Position numbers and translations under genes: made by a program. Shown piece by piece: positions 59,798 through 60,315 of a stretch of 60,315 nt of DNA. Origin of the DNA: Mediterranea massiliensis. Lineage in GTDB: Bacteria > Bacteroidota > Bacteroidia > Bacteroidales > Bacteroidaceae. The stretch lies in the NCBI GenBank assembly GCA_015060685.1, contig SUXZ01000018.1:1-60315 (forward strand). The letters run 5' to 3'. The notes under the pieces were generated by a model, which worked only from the letters and a program-made list of their open reading frames with translations, did no database searches and was not told the origin of the DNA. The first letter of the stretch is position 1, and every line of letters begins with the position of its first letter.

Positions 59798-59905
59798 GTG
59801 CAAGCCGAGTGAAGAAAAAAGAAGTTTACTTATTTTTTTCATCCGAGGCGCAGCCTATCTTGGGCAACGCCAAAGTGTGCAAGCCAAGCGAAGAAAAAAA
59901 ACAAA
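59791..59905. repeat. palindromic repeat units (right group)
   Basis: Unit 5 at 59791-59861 is nearly identical to units 1 and 3 of the left group, and is joined by GGGCAACGCC to partial unit 6 (59872 to about 59905). The orientation is the same as in the left group. Confidence 0.85.
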
Positions 59906-59946
59906 TCTGTATCTATTTGAGGAACAAGCGATTTTCAAAGCGGAAA

Positions 59947-60100
59947 AATCACGCGCAATTTCTGCCGGATTCGTTCGGGATTTGCGCCGGATTTGTTCGG
60001 GAATTGCTCCGAGTTTGCGCGCAATTCCGGTGGAAATCACGCGTAAATCCGGTAAAGATTGTGCGTGAATCCGGCGCAAATCGCGCGTGATTTTGGCGGA
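59947..60100. repeat. fourteen degenerate 11-bp tandem units
   Basis: Exactly 154 bases divide into fourteen 11-bp units without any insertion or deletion. Each starts with an A/T triplet or quartet and ends with a G/C-rich half, for example ATTTGCGCCGG (59980-59990), ATTTGTTCGGG (59991-60001) and AATCCGGCGCA (60068-60078). Frames stay open on both strands because of this composition; no real gene is supported here. Confidence 0.85.
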
Positions 60101-60110
60101 ATACGGAAAA

Positions 60111-60213
60111 GGTTGACAGGTTTGCCTTTTTACTCACGGAAAGGGTTGACTATTTTTTCTTATACTCACTGAAAAGGTTGACTCTTTCAGTGTAGTGTAC
60201 TAAATAAGTTGAC
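60111..60213. repeat. four spaced GGTTGAC motifs
   Basis: GGTTGAC at 60111-60117, 60144-60150 and 60176-60182, and AGTTGAC at 60207-60213; steps are 33, 32 and 31 bases. Motifs 2 and 3 share the preceding ACTCAC(G/T)GAAA. The fourth is inside the putative IS end, so the earlier ones may be remnants of related IS ends. Confidence 0.75.
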
Positions 60214-60315
60214 ACAACTCAAAAAAGTTATGCGCAACTCAATTAGCAATTCTCTCCGCCTGGAGATTGTGGACGTTTATTACCACAGTAGTATTAGTAA
60301 GTTGGATATCTGTAA
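60191..60315 (+). mobile_element. left end of a probable IS3-like insertion sequence, cut by the window edge
   Basis: TGTAGTGTACTAAATAAGTT followed by GACAC (60191-60215) resembles the TG-starting terminal repeat of IS150-group IS3 elements, and 15 bases later an open frame with a transposase-like start begins. The right end is outside the window, so completeness is unknown. Confidence 0.55.
60230..60315 (+). CDS. start of a probable transposase OrfA, partial
   Basis: An ATG at 60230 opens 28 codons to the window end (begins MRNSISNSLRLEIVDVYYHS). The LRLEIVDVY...ISKLDIC pattern resembles the first helices of an IS3-type OrfA helix-turn-helix. Too short for certainty. Confidence 0.5.
   Translation, partial: MRNSISNSLRLEIVDVYYHSSISKLDIC

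Noticed and set aside
58945..59905. Possible CRISPR array
   Set aside because: Units are long palindromes with nearly identical interiors, not short repeats with unique spacers, and no cas gene is present.
59809..60137. Open frames on both strands across the 11-bp array
   Set aside because: They arise because the 11-bp units lack stop codons in several frames; none has a family-like sequence.

Overview
The window reads as the conserved translation and transcription core of a Bacteroidales genome (Bacteroides/Phocaeicola/Prevotella-like), followed by a small accessory edge. Evidence for the lineage: promoters of the TTTG-N19/20-TAnnTTTG type, few Shine-Dalgarno sequences, lipoprotein and outer-membrane systems of Bacteroides type, and the order rpsU-xer-hpf-tRNAs-tuf-trnW-secE-nusG-rplKAJL-rpoBC-DUF3467-rpsL-rpsG-fusA-S10/spc/alpha, all on the minus strand. 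The genus cannot be fixed from the sequence alone.

Layout. 1-61 is the 5' end of an unidentified leftward gene with its promoter. 427-1116 is a secreted SGNH hydrolase. 1202-7757 is a complete RND efflux operon (TetR regulator, TolC, membrane-fusion lipoprotein, RND pump, PII-like accessory protein) behind a promoter with a dyad. 7906-8535 is a secreted protein of unknown function. 8828-12901 is a BlaI / TlpA-like lipoprotein / BlaR1-like M56 sensor operon; the sensor carries two TonB C-terminal domains and two plug-like repeats. 13052-31107 holds the alpha, spc, S10 and str ribosomal clusters, including rpmJ (38 aa). 31281-46258 holds DUF3467, rpoC, rpoB, rplL/J/A/K, nusG, secE, tRNA-Trp, tuf, three tRNAs (Thr-GGT, Tyr-GTA, Thr-TGT), hpf, a tyrosine recombinase and rpsU. 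Strong hairpins sit after rplL, tuf, fusA, rpoC and rplQ, and probably set relative expression.

46423-48739 (plus strand) encodes an aminopeptidase P and a gamma-carbonic-anhydrase-like protein. 48743-51514 (minus) is gltX-waaA. 51611-53671 (plus) is a 7TM-HD phosphodiesterase of PgpH type. 53646-58937 (minus) is priA-murA-murB-lmwPTP, a replication-restart/peptidoglycan operon whose MurA has Asp in place of the fosfomycin-reactive Cys.

The right edge (58944-60315) is the accessory part: at least six copies of a palindromic repeat around an AT-rich orphan gene, then an unusual array of fourteen 11-bp units with no register slip, then four GGTTGAC motifs 31-33 bp apart, and the start of a probable IS3-like element cut by the window end. 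The most unusual signals are this edge, the duplicated-domain M56/TonB sensor operon, and the regulatory hairpins of the core operons. No CRISPR array, phage or complete IS was seen.
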